Part shown: piece by piece, positions 1-7,669 of the stretch | How positions within the stretch are numbered: the stretch's first letter is position 1 | Layout: each line of letters opens with the position of its first letter | Source of the DNA: JALZKA01 sp033856515 | GTDB taxonomy: Bacteria; Actinomycetota; Thermoleophilia; Solirubrobacterales; 70-9 | Assembly: GCA_033856515.1 (NCBI GenBank) | Contig: JAWVEY010000003.1 | Span: 224,086-288,085 of the forward strand | Length of the DNA stretch: 64,000 bases | Reading direction: 5' to 3' | The notes under the pieces: model-generated | Told to the model about the DNA's origin: nothing | Seen by the model: the letters and a program-made list of their open reading frames with translations, nothing else | The model's database searches: none | Translations under genes and position numbers: made by a program

Positions 1-342
1 CTCCGCCATGAGCTCGGGCAGCCCAAGCTCGACCGCCACGGTCGCGCACGCTCGCCCGGAGACGGCCTGGCCGTGGACCTTGGTCAGGTGCCCGATGTCC
101 GAACGCGGGTGGCGAACGAAGAGGTGCTCGGCGATCGCAAGGCCCAGAATGCTGTCGCCCAGGAAAGCCAGCCGCCCGTAGGAATCGGCGCGGTGCTCCA
201 CCCACGATGAATGCGTCAGGGCGGGCTCCCGCGCTTCGGCCGGAAGGTCGTCGATCAGCGACCTCAGGGCAGCTGGACCCGGGGGTCGCTTGTTGCGCCC
301 CTCAATCCCCCCGCGACCAGCCGCGCGGATGCCGTCTGCCAT
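1..342 (-). CDS. rnc: Ribonuclease III, N-terminal part (runs off the window)
   Basis: Double-strand-specific endoribonuclease that processes rRNA and mRNA in the cytoplasm. Only the first 114 codons lie in the window. The RNase III signature is clear at residues 56-63 (GRLAFLGD, followed by SILGLAIAEHLF), preceded by ALTHSSWVEHRADSY. The family consensus at this place is ERLEFLGD, so two acidic positions, including the metal-binding Glu, are replaced by Gly and Ala; the Asp is kept. The later catalytic Asp/Glu pair and the dsRNA-binding domain are outside the window. The ATG overlaps the acpP stop by one base (TGATG), and acpP-rnc is a classical gene pair. Residues 1-40 are less conserved, so a later start is possible. 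Confidence 0.88.
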   Translation of the reverse strand, partial: MADGIRAAGRGGIEGRNKRPPGPAALRSLIDDLPAEAREPALTHSSWVEHRADSYGRLAFLGDSILGLAIAEHLFVRHPRSDIGHLTKVHGQAVSGRACATVAVELGLPELMAE

Positions 343-599
343 CAGCCCGAGTCTTCGGCCCTTGCTGCCACGAAGTCAACGGCCTGCCCGACTGTGAGGA
401 TCCCCTCGGCCTCCTGCTCGGACATCTTCACGCCGTAGGTGTCTTCGAGCTCCATGACCAATTCATAAAGGTCGAGCGAGTCGGCTTCCAGGTCGTCGCG
501 GAAGTGGGTCTCGTCGGTGATCGACCCGGCGTCGACCCCCAGCTCCTCCGCCAGATGTGACCGGACCTTCTCCAGGACGATGTCGCGGTCGACGCTCAT
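342..599 (-). CDS. acpP: Acyl carrier protein
   Basis: Carries growing acyl chains as a thioester on 4'-phosphopantetheine during fatty acid synthesis. The 85-residue protein has the DSL attachment motif with Ser41 (EADSLDLYELVMELE) and the acidic helix II typical of ACP. The start at MSVDRD is chosen because it gives normal ACP length; an in-frame ATG 13 codons upstream would add a non-conserved tail overlapping plsX. It lies 13 bases after the plsX stop and touches rnc, so plsX-acpP-rnc are likely co-transcribed. Confidence 0.95.
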   Translation of the reverse strand: MSVDRDIVLEKVRSHLAEELGVDAGSITDETHFRDDLEADSLDLYELVMELEDTYGVKMSEQEAEGILTVGQAVDFVAARAEDSG

Positions 600-612
600 T
601 GCCCTATCCCTA

Positions 613-1620
613 TCACTTGAGCTCTCCCCGGGTTGCACCCGCGGAGGCCAAGAGCTCGGCCGTGCGCTCGGTCGAGCGCTGGGAAACCGCGCGGGCCGCC
701 AGGCGAATCGCGTTGGCGATCCCCTCCGGCCCTGAGCTCCCGTGCCCTACGACGGCGACACCTCGAACTCCTAGGAGGATCGCGCCCCCGGTCATATCGG
801 GGTCCATCTTCTTGCGCAAGCCGCCGAGTGCAGGCCGGAGCATCAGGCCGCCGACGGCTGAGATCGGGTTCGAGCGGGCGGCAGAGCCCACGGCCGTCCC
901 AACCGTCTTCGCGGTCCCCTCGAGGGTCTTCAGCGCGACGTTGCCGGTGAACCCGTCCGTTGCGATCACCTCGGCCGCTCCCGAGAGCAGGTCGCGGCCC
1001 TCGATGTTCCCGATGAAGTTGATCCCCTCGAGACCGGCGAGCTCGGCGTGCGCCTCGACGACATCGGCCGTCCCCTTCTTGGACTCCTCGCCGACCGAGA
1101 GCAGGGCGACGCGCGGGTTCTCAACGCCGAGCACGGCGCGGGAGAAGGCGGCGCCCATGACTGCGGATTGGACGAGGTCCTGCGATCGTGCCTCCGTGTT
1201 GGCGCCCGCGTCGAGGAAAAGCGTCGGGGGTCCGTCGTGAGCCACGACCGGAAGCTGCACCGCCAATGATGGGCGGCGGACGCCACTTAGGCGCCGGAGC
1301 GCGAACAGCGCCGCGGTCATCGTTGCGCCGGTCGGGCCGGCACTGACGACGGCCTGCGAGCGCCCCTCGGCCACATCCGCGGCCGCCATGACAATCGACG
1401 CGTCTTCGCGGGACCTGACGGACGAGACCGGGTCGTCCTCGTTCGTGATCTCGCCTGGCGCCTCGACGATCTCGGCGCCTGCAGCGGCCAGCTGCGAAAG
1501 CTCGCCAGGGTCGCCGAACACGCGCAGCGCGATGCCATCGGCCATGGCGAGACGTGCCCCCTCGGCCAGAACTTCGGGGCCCTTTTCGACGCCGCGGCCG
1601 TCTAGGGCGACGGTGACCAC
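613..1620 (-). CDS. plsX: Phosphate acyltransferase PlsX
   Basis: Makes acyl-phosphate from acyl-ACP for phospholipid synthesis; peripheral membrane enzyme. Family blocks are visible: VVSAGPTGATMTAALFALRRL (usually AGNTGA), a FLDAGAN block, the PRVALLSVGEE block with following KKGT, and GFTGNVALKTLEG. At 335 residues it has normal length. The usual N-terminal AVDAMGGD motif is replaced by ALDGRGVEKGPE, which is unusual. The start is GTG, three bases after the rpmF stop. Neighbours rpmF and acpP match the usual fatty acid/phospholipid locus. Confidence 0.93.
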   Translation of the reverse strand: MVTVALDGRGVEKGPEVLAEGARLAMADGIALRVFGDPGELSQLAAAGAEIVEAPGEITNEDDPVSSVRSREDASIVMAAADVAEGRSQAVVSAGPTGATMTAALFALRRLSGVRRPSLAVQLPVVAHDGPPTLFLDAGANTEARSQDLVQSAVMGAAFSRAVLGVENPRVALLSVGEESKKGTADVVEAHAELAGLEGINFIGNIEGRDLLSGAAEVIATDGFTGNVALKTLEGTAKTVGTAVGSAARSNPISAVGGLMLRPALGGLRKKMDPDMTGGAILLGVRGVAVVGHGSSGPEGIANAIRLAARAVSQRSTERTAELLASAGATRGELK

Positions 1621-1623
1621 GGG

Positions 1624-1833
1624 TTACTCCTGATCGGGGCCGGCGAGCTCTTCTGGAAGGTCCGGGCGAATGACCTCGCGGCCGGCGTACGTGCCGCAGG
1701 TCGGGCAGACGCGGTGCGGTAGGCGCGGGCTGTGGCAGCGCGGACACTGGTTCGTGCGCGGCGTGGCGGCCTTATGGTTCGCGCGCCGCTTGTCGCGCCG
1801 GGTGCGGGAAGTTCTCTTCTTCGGGACGGCCAT
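1624..1833 (-). CDS. rpmF: 50S ribosomal protein L32, zinc-binding form
   Basis: Small structural protein of the large ribosomal subunit. The 69 residues start MAVPKKRTSRTRRDKRRANHK, the standard L32 N-terminus, followed by two CxxC pairs (CPRC and CPTC) that form a zinc ribbon. It sits between the DUF177 gene and plsX, the usual rpmF context in Actinobacteria. Confidence 0.96.
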   Translation of the reverse strand: MAVPKKRTSRTRRDKRRANHKAATPRTNQCPRCHSPRLPHRVCPTCGTYAGREVIRPDLPEELAGPDQE

Positions 1834-1861
1834 GTGAGCCGAGGATGGTAGCTAGGGATAG

Positions 1862-2380
1862 CTAGTCCGTCAGCTCGCGGAGCTTCGCCCAGCGGGGGTC
1901 GGGCTCGGAGTCGTGCACGTGCTCGCCATCGGGAATGTCGTTGAGGGAGATGCCGCACTCGGGGCAGAGCCCCTTGCACTCGGGGCGGCAGAGGAGCGCC
2001 ACCGGCAGCGCCAGCGCGATCGCGTCGTGCGCCCAGGCGGCGATGTCGAGCTCGTCGAGATTCACGTATGGGCTTGCGAGCTCCTCGTCTCCCGTCCCCG
2101 GCTGATCGACCTCGCGCGATTCCACCTCGATGTCAAATGTGGCTGGCGTGAGGCAGCGCATGCAGATTCCGTGCAGCGTCGCGGTGAGTTGGAGCCGCAT
2201 TGCGTGGCCGGACGAGGTCCGGGAGACGTCCAGGCGTCCGGGCACAGATTGCGAGCCGAAGTCGTACGGCTCGCCGCCCAGGACGAAGGGCTCGGGGACC
2301 AAGTCGAGATCAAGGCGCCGGCCCTCGCCCGGCTTGAGTGCCAGGGTGGCGAGATCGATCGTGTTGAATGGCGCGGGCAC
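1862..2380 (-). CDS. DUF177 / YceD family protein
   Basis: The DUF177 (YceD) family is typically encoded next to rpmF and has been linked to 23S rRNA or ribosomal protein expression; its exact role is not settled. This 172-residue protein has the conserved Cys pair CMRC near the middle (TLHGICMRCLTPATFDIEVE) and a C-terminal block CRPECKGLCPECG resembling a zinc ribbon. The GTG at 2380 is chosen as start because a -10-like TATCTA lies exactly seven bases upstream, suggesting a leaderless transcript. Translation could run 13 codons further upstream, but that extension overlaps this promoter. Confidence 0.85.
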   Translation of the reverse strand: MPAPFNTIDLATLALKPGEGRRLDLDLVPEPFVLGGEPYDFGSQSVPGRLDVSRTSSGHAMRLQLTATLHGICMRCLTPATFDIEVESREVDQPGTGDEELASPYVNLDELDIAAWAHDAIALALPVALLCRPECKGLCPECGISLNDIPDGEHVHDSEPDPRWAKLRELTD

Positions 2381-2387
2381 GAATAGA

Positions 2388-2393
2388 TAGATA
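2388..2393 (-). promoter_or_regulatory. -10 element of the DUF177-rpmF-plsX-acpP-rnc operon
   Basis: TATCTA on the minus strand, seven bases before the GTG of the DUF177 gene. No clear -35 is visible. The spacing implies transcription starting at the start codon. Confidence 0.5.
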
Positions 2394-2403
2394 CCTAACA
2401 ACA

Positions 2404-2433
2404 CCTGCTGCCTTCGCATCTAAAGATGCTCAT
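2404..2433 (+). repeat. Dispersed hairpin repeat, copy A
   Basis: Stem GCATC / GATGC around a TAAA loop, with 5' flank TGCTGCCTTC and 3' flank TCA. It matches copies at 7638, 15005, 55177 (inverted) and, more loosely, 30163. Its stem differs from the commonest version by a compensated base pair. It lies between the divergent DUF177 and methyltransferase genes. Confidence 0.7.
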
Positions 2434-2442
2434 CAAATCACT

Positions 2443-2946
2443 GTGAACCCCCTCCCCAACCGAGATCCGGACAGCTACCTGGAGCACATCCTCGAAGCGG
2501 TCCCGCGCTACGAGGACCTGCAGGTCGCCGCGCTCGACGCGATCCCGTTCGAGCCCGCCAAGGTCCTGGAGCTCGGGTTCGGCACCGCGGAGACAACGCA
2601 GCGCCTGCTCGACCGCTTCCCCGACGTCAGGATCACCGGCTATGACTCGAGCTCGGAGATGGTCTTCAAGGCAAGGGAGCTTGGCTGGGAGGATCTCAGG
2701 CTTGGGCGCATCGAAGACCCGCTGCCCGACGGCCCGTGGGACCTCGTGATTGCGGTCCTCACAGCTTCAGAGCTGGACCCCGACGGCGTGCACCAGCTCT
2801 TCCGGCGCGTTCGCGACCACTCGCGAGCGGTAGTAATCGGCGACGTCCTCGAGCCCGAGCAGGCAGCCGAGTGGGCCGAGTGGGCGGGCGGCGAAGTCAC
2901 ATGGGCAGAGGACGGCCTGGCGGTCGTTCGCGCCGTCTACGAGTAG
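2443..2946 (+). CDS. Class I SAM-dependent methyltransferase
   Basis: Small methyltransferase of 167 residues; substrate unknown. Motif I is VLELGFGTAETTQRLLDRFP (about residues 32-51), the acidic end of strand 2 is ITGYDSS, and the motif IV region is DGPWDLVIAVLTASEL. GTG at 2443 is chosen because the coding pattern begins there; upstream in-frame codons run into the dispersed hairpin. It is divergent from the DUF177 operon and convergent with the SepIVA-like gene. Confidence 0.8.
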   Translation: MNPLPNRDPDSYLEHILEAVPRYEDLQVAALDAIPFEPAKVLELGFGTAETTQRLLDRFPDVRITGYDSSSEMVFKARELGWEDLRLGRIEDPLPDGPWDLVIAVLTASELDPDGVHQLFRRVRDHSRAVVIGDVLEPEQAAEWAEWAGGEVTWAEDGLAVVRAVYE

Positions 2947-2950
2947 GGGT

Positions 2951-3412
2951 CTACTCGAGGGGCTCGTCGTCGCGGCCGGCGAGCCGGTCGCGACCGCGCT
3001 GCACGGCGGCGAGGAACTTCTGAAGGTTGACCTCGAGGGTCGAAAGGATCTCGTCGGCGTAGTCCTCGGCGCCGAGGCGAATCTGGCGCTCGGTCTCGCG
3101 CGCGTCCTCGATGATCTCCTCGGCGGCGCGCTCGGCCTGCTTGTAGACCTCCTCGTCGGAGATCAAGCGAGCCTGCTGGTCACGGGCCTCCTTGACGACG
3201 CGCTCGGCTTCGCGCTTGGCCTCGGCCAGCATCTCCTGGCGCTCCTTGACGATCCAGCGCGCCTGCTTGATCTCCTCGGGGATCGTGGCGCGCATCTGGT
3301 CAAGGAGGTCGTAGATCTCCTCGCGATCGACACGAACCTGATCCGTGAGCGGCACCGGCCGCGCGTTGTGGATCAGATCGTCGAGCTTGTCTATGAGTAC
3401 AAGGACGTCCAT
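2951..3412 (-). CDS. SepIVA/DivIVA-like coiled-coil protein
   Basis: A 153-residue protein, mostly long charged helix (residues about 40-145, heptad-rich, many Glu/Lys/Arg/Ala). The N-terminus MDVLVLIDKLDDLIHNARPVPLTDQVRVDREEIYDLLDQ resembles the actinobacterial DivIVA-domain septum factor SepIVA, encoded close to rnc and the DUF177 gene in mycobacteria. A role in septum or polar cell-wall control is inferred from similarity and context. A TAAGCT -10-like box lies 11 bases before the ATG. Alternative reading: an ATP synthase subunit b-like coiled coil, less likely as there is no membrane helix. Confidence 0.75.
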   Translation of the reverse strand: MDVLVLIDKLDDLIHNARPVPLTDQVRVDREEIYDLLDQMRATIPEEIKQARWIVKERQEMLAEAKREAERVVKEARDQQARLISDEEVYKQAERAAEEIIEDARETERQIRLGAEDYADEILSTLEVNLQKFLAAVQRGRDRLAGRDDEPLE

Positions 3413-3423
3413 TTGCAGGGGGA

Positions 3424-3429
3424 AGCTTA
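3424..3429 (-). promoter_or_regulatory. -10 element of the SepIVA-like gene
   Basis: TAAGCT on the minus strand, 11 bases before the ATG. It is downstream of the hairpin at 3435-3489, so that hairpin would belong to the coaD 3' end. Confidence 0.4.
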
Positions 3430-3434
3430 CGTGT

Positions 3435-3489
3435 AGGAGCTAGTTGCAGGAGTGACGGGTGCCTTTTCGGCATGCGACTGCAAGCTCCT
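3435..3489 (-). terminator. Long imperfect hairpin between coaD and the SepIVA-like gene
   Basis: Three nested helices: AGGAGCT with AGCTCCT (7 bp), GCAG with CTGC (4 bp), TGCC with GGCA (4 bp) closing a five-base loop. It starts about 35 bases after the coaD stop on the minus strand and precedes a promoter-like box, so it fits a terminator for recG-rsmD-coaD. There is no U-tract. Confidence 0.45.
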
Positions 3490-3525
3490 GCCCATCCCGG
3501 TTGAAATGCAAACCCACACGCTGGG

Positions 3526-4035
3526 TCAGCGCTCGACTCGGTTGACCAGGGCCTCGGCCACCTCGGTAGGCACCAGATCGGAAACGTCGCCGCCGAAGGT
3601 CGCCATCTCCTTGACGCCGGTCGACGAAAGGAAGCTGAACTCGGACGAGGCGAAGATGTACACGGATTCGATATCCGGAGCCAGCTTGCGATTCAGTTGG
3701 TTCATCTCGAACTCGTACTCGAAATCCGAAATCGCGCGCAAGCCCTTGACGATCGCCGTGCCGTTCTGTTCGCGCACGAAGTCGACGAGGAGGTTCGAGA
3801 AGATCTTCACCTCGACGTTCTCCACGCCCGCCTCGGCGACTGCGCGTTCGAGGAAGCCCTGGCGTTCCTCGGGCGTGAACAGGCTGGACGACTTGCGGAT
3901 CGACTGCCCGACGACGCCGACGACGACGCGGTCGAAAACCTTCGATACCCGCTTGAGGATGTCGATATGGCCGTTGGTGACCGGGTCGTAACTGCCCGGG
4001 CAAACCGCAACCCTCTCCTTGCCCTCGGAGTTCAA
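3526..4035 (-). CDS. coaD: Phosphopantetheine adenylyltransferase
   Basis: Transfers AMP from ATP to 4'-phosphopantetheine, the penultimate step of coenzyme A synthesis. The nucleotidyltransferase motif is present as PVTNGHIDIL (TxGH type, about residues 18-27), and the C-terminal ATP loop as SFLSSTGVKEMA (family ISSTxVRE). Length 169 is normal. The start codon overlaps the rsmD stop (ATGA), matching the conserved rsmD-coaD pair. Confidence 0.97.
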   Translation of the reverse strand: MNSEGKERVAVCPGSYDPVTNGHIDILKRVSKVFDRVVVGVVGQSIRKSSSLFTPEERQGFLERAVAEAGVENVEVKIFSNLLVDFVREQNGTAIVKGLRAISDFEYEFEMNQLNRKLAPDIESVYIFASSEFSFLSSTGVKEMATFGGDVSDLVPTEVAEALVNRVER

Positions 4036-4553
4036 GGGGCGCTCCAGATCCGAAGCGACGCCTCACCGTAGGTTCGGTCCTCTTCGAGTGTCAGGTTGAG
4101 CTCCATGGGCGTGCGTGAAGGGCTTTCCGTGACCAGGCGCCCGCCATCGCGAAGGCGAGCGGGCACGAGCTTTTCAAGGTCTCGGGCCACGCGCGCGGCG
4201 AGTGTATATGGCGGATCGCAGAGGATCAGGTCGAAGGTGGCCGTTGCCGAGCCCAGATACTCGAACGCGTCACGGCGCATCAGGTCGACTCGCTCCGAGA
4301 TGTCCAGAGCGTCCACGTTGGCCTGCGCGGGCGAAGTGTCGTCGTCAACCAGCACCACGTGACGAGCGCCACGCGAGAGTGCCTCGATGCCGAGTGCGCC
4401 TGTTCCGCAGAAGAGATCGCAGACCTCAGCGCCAGAGATGTCGCCGAGGATCGAGAAGAGCGCTTCTCGGGCGCGATCCGAAGTTGGCCTCACAGCCGCG
4501 CCGCCAGGCGCTTTCAGACGGCGGCCCCGAAACTCCCCCGCGACGACCCTCAT
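4032..4553 (-). CDS. rsmD: 16S rRNA (guanine-966-N2)-methyltransferase RsmD
   Basis: Methylates G966 of 16S rRNA during 30S assembly. Begins MRVVAGEFRGRRLKAPGG, the family N-terminus; the SAM-binding motif is VCDLFCGTGALGIEALSRGA and the catalytic motif is DPPY (LILCDPPYTLAA). At 173 residues it is slightly short but complete. ATGA overlaps link it both to recG upstream and to coaD downstream, indicating translational coupling. Confidence 0.95.
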   Translation of the reverse strand: MRVVAGEFRGRRLKAPGGAAVRPTSDRAREALFSILGDISGAEVCDLFCGTGALGIEALSRGARHVVLVDDDTSPAQANVDALDISERVDLMRRDAFEYLGSATATFDLILCDPPYTLAARVARDLEKLVPARLRDGGRLVTESPSRTPMELNLTLEEDRTYGEASLRIWSAP

Positions 4554-6760
4554 GCCGAGATGCCCTCGACCCGCTCGTCCCCGAAGCGAAGCCGTGCAGC
4601 GTCGAGGAGCGGGCCAAGGGCCGGATCGTCGAGCGAGCCATAGCGCTTCTGGAGCGCGATCGCATCGCGACGCGCGTCGACCAGCAACAGCGCGTCGTCC
4701 GGCAGTTGCGCCGCACGGAAGCGCGGCAGGCCGCTCTGGAGGGTCCCGAGGATCTCGCCCTCGCCTCGAAGCGAGAGGTCCACCTCGGCGAGCTTGAAGC
4801 CATCGCGCTCGGTCGCGATCGCCTCGAGACGTCGACGCGCGGTGTCCGAGGCCGGGTCGCCGAAGAGGATGCAATAGGACTCGTGTTCGCCCCGCCCCAC
4901 CCGGCCGCGGAGCTGGTGGAGCTGGGAGAGCCCGTAGCGCTCGGCGCCCTCGACCACCATCACCGTCGCGTTCGGCACGTCGATGCCGACCTCGATCACG
5001 CTCGTCGCCACCAGCACATCGGCCTCCCCGCCGGCGAAGGCCTCCATCGCCGCCGCCTTCTCGCGCGAGTGCATCTGGCCATGGAGGAGCGCGACGCGAA
5101 AGTCGCGCATCTCCCCCTTCGCCAAGCGCTCGGCCTCATCCGAGGCCGCCTTGGCCTCCAGTTTCTCCGAACCCTCGACGAGCGGGCAGACGAAGAACGC
5201 CTGGCGCCCTTCCCGCAGGCGCTCCCGAACGAATTCATACGCGCGCTCGCGTTTCTCCTCCCCCACCGCCCATGTCTTTACCGGCCGGCGCCCGGCCGGG
5301 AGCTCCCGCAGAGTCGTCGCGTCCAGGTCGCCGTAGGCCGTGAGCGAGAGCGTCCGCGGGATCGGCGTCGCGGTCATGTGAAGGACGTGCGGCGCCGCCC
5401 GGGTGCCTTCCTCGAGCTCGGGGCCCTTCGCGTCAAGCGCCGCGCGCTGCTTGACGCCGAAGCGGTGCTGCTCGTCGACGATGCAAACGGCGAGGCGCGC
5501 GAATCGCACGTCGGGCTCGATCAGCGCGTGGGTGCCGACGATCAGGCTCAGCTCGCCGCTTTCGAGCTGCCCGAGGGCGTCGCGCCTGGCCGCGGCCTTG
5601 GTGGCGCCGGTGAGGAGCGTGAACGGGACATGCGTTGAAGCCAGCAAGCCGTTGAGTGTGTGCGCGTGCTGCTCGGCGAGCGTCTCGGTCGGCGCCATCA
5701 GCGCGGCCTGATGGCCCGATTCGATGGCGCGGAGCATCGTGAAGACGGCGACCACGGTTTTTCCAGAGCCCACCTCGCCCATCAGGAGGCGCTGCATCGG
5801 GCGGCCTGACGAGAGGTCCTCGTCGATCTCGGCAAAGGCCTGTCGCTGCCCGTCGGTCGGCGCGAACGGCAGGGAGGCGAGCCAAGCGCGGGTCAGCTCG
5901 CCGGGCGGGTCGAGCGGGATGCCCGGGCGCTTGTCCTCGCGCCCCTTGCGTCGAGCGGCCAGAGCGACCTGGTGGAGGAAGAGCTCTTCGAAGGCGAGCC
6001 GGCGCCTTGCCTCCTCGGCGTCCTCAGCGCTCCACGGGAAGTGGGAGGCGGCCAGCGAATCGGCGGCGCCCGCGAGGCCGTGCTCGGCGCGAATCTCCGC
6101 TGGGAGCGGCTCGATCGAGTCGCGGCCCATGCCCGCGCAGCTCCAGACCCACTCGCGGACCCGGTCCGCGCTGAGGCCGTCGGTTACTGAGTGGACGGGC
6201 ACGAGGCCGACGGTGTGGATGCCGCGCTCGCGAACGCCGTCGGCGCCGATGATCTCGTGCGCCGAGACTTTGAACGCCGAGCGATCGAGCTTCCCCGAGA
6301 GCAGCAGGTGGGTGCCGGGGCGAAGGCGCTCGAGGAGCCAGGCCTGGTTGAACCAGATCGCCTTGGTGGCTCCGGAGTCGTCGGCGACCTCAGCCTCCAC
6401 GATCCGAAGCCGTCGGTTTCGTGTGGGCCGCACGCGAGCCTTGCGGACCTCGACGAGCACCGTCGCCTCCTCACCGATCCGGAGCTCGCCGATCTTCAAG
6501 ACATTCGAGCGGTCGCGATAGCCGTGGGGCAGGTGCCAGAGTAGATCGCCGATCGTCTCCAAGCCGATTCCCGCCGCGCGAGCGGACAGCTTCGGCCCCG
6601 CGCCCTTCAGGCTGCTGACGGGCGCCTCGAGACGGCTAGGCCGGGGCTTGAAACGAAGCGGCGCTCGGCGAAGCGCGTCGCGGTCTTGCGCTTCCCCCGA
6701 TCCGAGGGCGCGCGGCGGCTCGGCAGTCGCTTCGGGAGTTGCGGTGGCCTGAGCGGGCAT
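4550..6760 (-). CDS. recG: ATP-dependent DNA helicase RecG
   Basis: Remodels stalled replication forks and Holliday junctions. Helicase motifs are in order: Walker A LLMGEVGSGKTVVA, motif Ia TETLAEQHA, Walker B region VDEQHRFGVKQR, motif III MTATPIPRTLSL, and motif VI QLRGRVGRGEHESYC. The N-terminal OB-fold wedge domain and the long linker helix are also present; 736 residues is normal. A TAGCCT box lies eight bases before the ATG, so this may be the first gene of recG-rsmD-coaD. Confidence 0.96.
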   Translation of the reverse strand: MPAQATATPEATAEPPRALGSGEAQDRDALRRAPLRFKPRPSRLEAPVSSLKGAGPKLSARAAGIGLETIGDLLWHLPHGYRDRSNVLKIGELRIGEEATVLVEVRKARVRPTRNRRLRIVEAEVADDSGATKAIWFNQAWLLERLRPGTHLLLSGKLDRSAFKVSAHEIIGADGVRERGIHTVGLVPVHSVTDGLSADRVREWVWSCAGMGRDSIEPLPAEIRAEHGLAGAADSLAASHFPWSAEDAEEARRRLAFEELFLHQVALAARRKGREDKRPGIPLDPPGELTRAWLASLPFAPTDGQRQAFAEIDEDLSSGRPMQRLLMGEVGSGKTVVAVFTMLRAIESGHQAALMAPTETLAEQHAHTLNGLLASTHVPFTLLTGATKAAARRDALGQLESGELSLIVGTHALIEPDVRFARLAVCIVDEQHRFGVKQRAALDAKGPELEEGTRAAPHVLHMTATPIPRTLSLTAYGDLDATTLRELPAGRRPVKTWAVGEEKRERAYEFVRERLREGRQAFFVCPLVEGSEKLEAKAASDEAERLAKGEMRDFRVALLHGQMHSREKAAAMEAFAGGEADVLVATSVIEVGIDVPNATVMVVEGAERYGLSQLHQLRGRVGRGEHESYCILFGDPASDTARRRLEAIATERDGFKLAEVDLSLRGEGEILGTLQSGLPRFRAAQLPDDALLLVDARRDAIALQKRYGSLDDPALGPLLDAARLRFGDERVEGISA

Positions 6761-6768
6761 CGCTCCTC

Positions 6769-6774
6769 AGGCTA
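6769..6774 (-). promoter_or_regulatory. -10 element upstream of recG
   Basis: TAGCCT on the minus strand, eight bases before the recG ATG; implies a near-leaderless mRNA. Confidence 0.4.
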
Positions 6775-6810
6775 CGGCTGACTCCCGATGGCACGGGCGC
6801 TTCGGACGGC

Positions 6811-7590
6811 TTAGACGACCGCAGGCTCCCGCACCGGCTTGCGGTACTCCGCATACATCCGCTCGACCCAGCCGTAGAACGGCCGCGCGCGAATTTCCTC
6901 GGCGAACGGCTCAGCGGTCGGCGGGACGGCCGCGATCGCGTTCGGCCCTTCGGGCGGTAATACGAGCGGATAGAGCAGCGCCGCCGCTGTCAGGTCCGCA
7001 ACGGAGAACGAGTCGCCGACGAGGTGCTCGCCGCCGTCAAGCTCTTGTTCGAGCCGGTCGAGGGCATCAACGATCAGTCGGCGCGCCTCAGCTTCCGCCG
7101 CTGGATCGGCAACCCGGTAGCGGAAGTTCGCGAAGGTCCCAGCGAAGGCGCTTGCACCGCTGCGCACCGGGCCGAAGTCACGGACCTGCTCCGGGATGTT
7201 CGCCGCGGTCACCTTCTTCATCAAATCCTTGTCCTGTCGCATGTGATGCCAGCCGAACAGGCGAACCGCCGGGCCCAGGTTCTCGTCGAAGAAGTCCTCC
7301 AGGTCGAGCGCAAGCCGGCGATCCGACGGATCGTCGGGATAGAGCGGCGGTTCGGGCCACGTGGCCTCCAGGGCGCCGATGATCGCCGTCGAGTCGAGGA
7401 TCTTCTCGCCATCGAGGTCGAGCACCGGGAACGTCTTCGTCTCTCCTCTGCTCCACCAGAGAGCAAGGGCCATGTGGACCCCAGGCGTCGGCTCGCGGCG
7501 CTCGTGCTCGACGCCCTTGTAGTCGAGCGCCCAGCGCACCTTCTCCGAATAGTGCGAGACGCCGATATGCCAGAGGACGGGCTTTTCCAC
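6811..7590 (-). CDS. Glutathione S-transferase fold protein
   Basis: 259 residues. The N-terminal thioredoxin-fold half contains VSHYSEKVRWALDYKGVEHE, PVLDLDGEKILDSTAIIGALEATWPEPPLYP, followed by an all-helical half with LVGDSFSVADLTAAALLYPL, the usual GST C-domain signature. Substrate and thiol cofactor are unknown; most Actinobacteria make mycothiol rather than glutathione. GTG start. A dispersed hairpin (copy B) lies about 50 bases upstream, between fakA and this gene. Confidence 0.85.
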   Translation of the reverse strand: MEKPVLWHIGVSHYSEKVRWALDYKGVEHERREPTPGVHMALALWWSRGETKTFPVLDLDGEKILDSTAIIGALEATWPEPPLYPDDPSDRRLALDLEDFFDENLGPAVRLFGWHHMRQDKDLMKKVTAANIPEQVRDFGPVRSGASAFAGTFANFRYRVADPAAEAEARRLIVDALDRLEQELDGGEHLVGDSFSVADLTAAALLYPLVLPPEGPNAIAAVPPTAEPFAEEIRARPFYGWVERMYAEYRKPVREPAVV

Positions 7591-7637
7591 GAAGGTGACG
7601 ATACGGAGATACCTCTTACGCGCGCCTTCGGCGCTTG

Positions 7638-7669
7638 CACATGCTGCTTTCGGACCTAAAGGTCCTCAC
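7638..7669 (+). repeat. Dispersed hairpin repeat, copy B
   Basis: Stem GGACC / GGTCC with TAAA loop at 7652-7665, preceded by ATGCTGCTTTC and followed by TCA. Relative to copies C and D the second stem pair is flipped from C-G to G-C on both arms. Located directly after the fakA stop and upstream of the GST-like gene. Confidence 0.75.
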
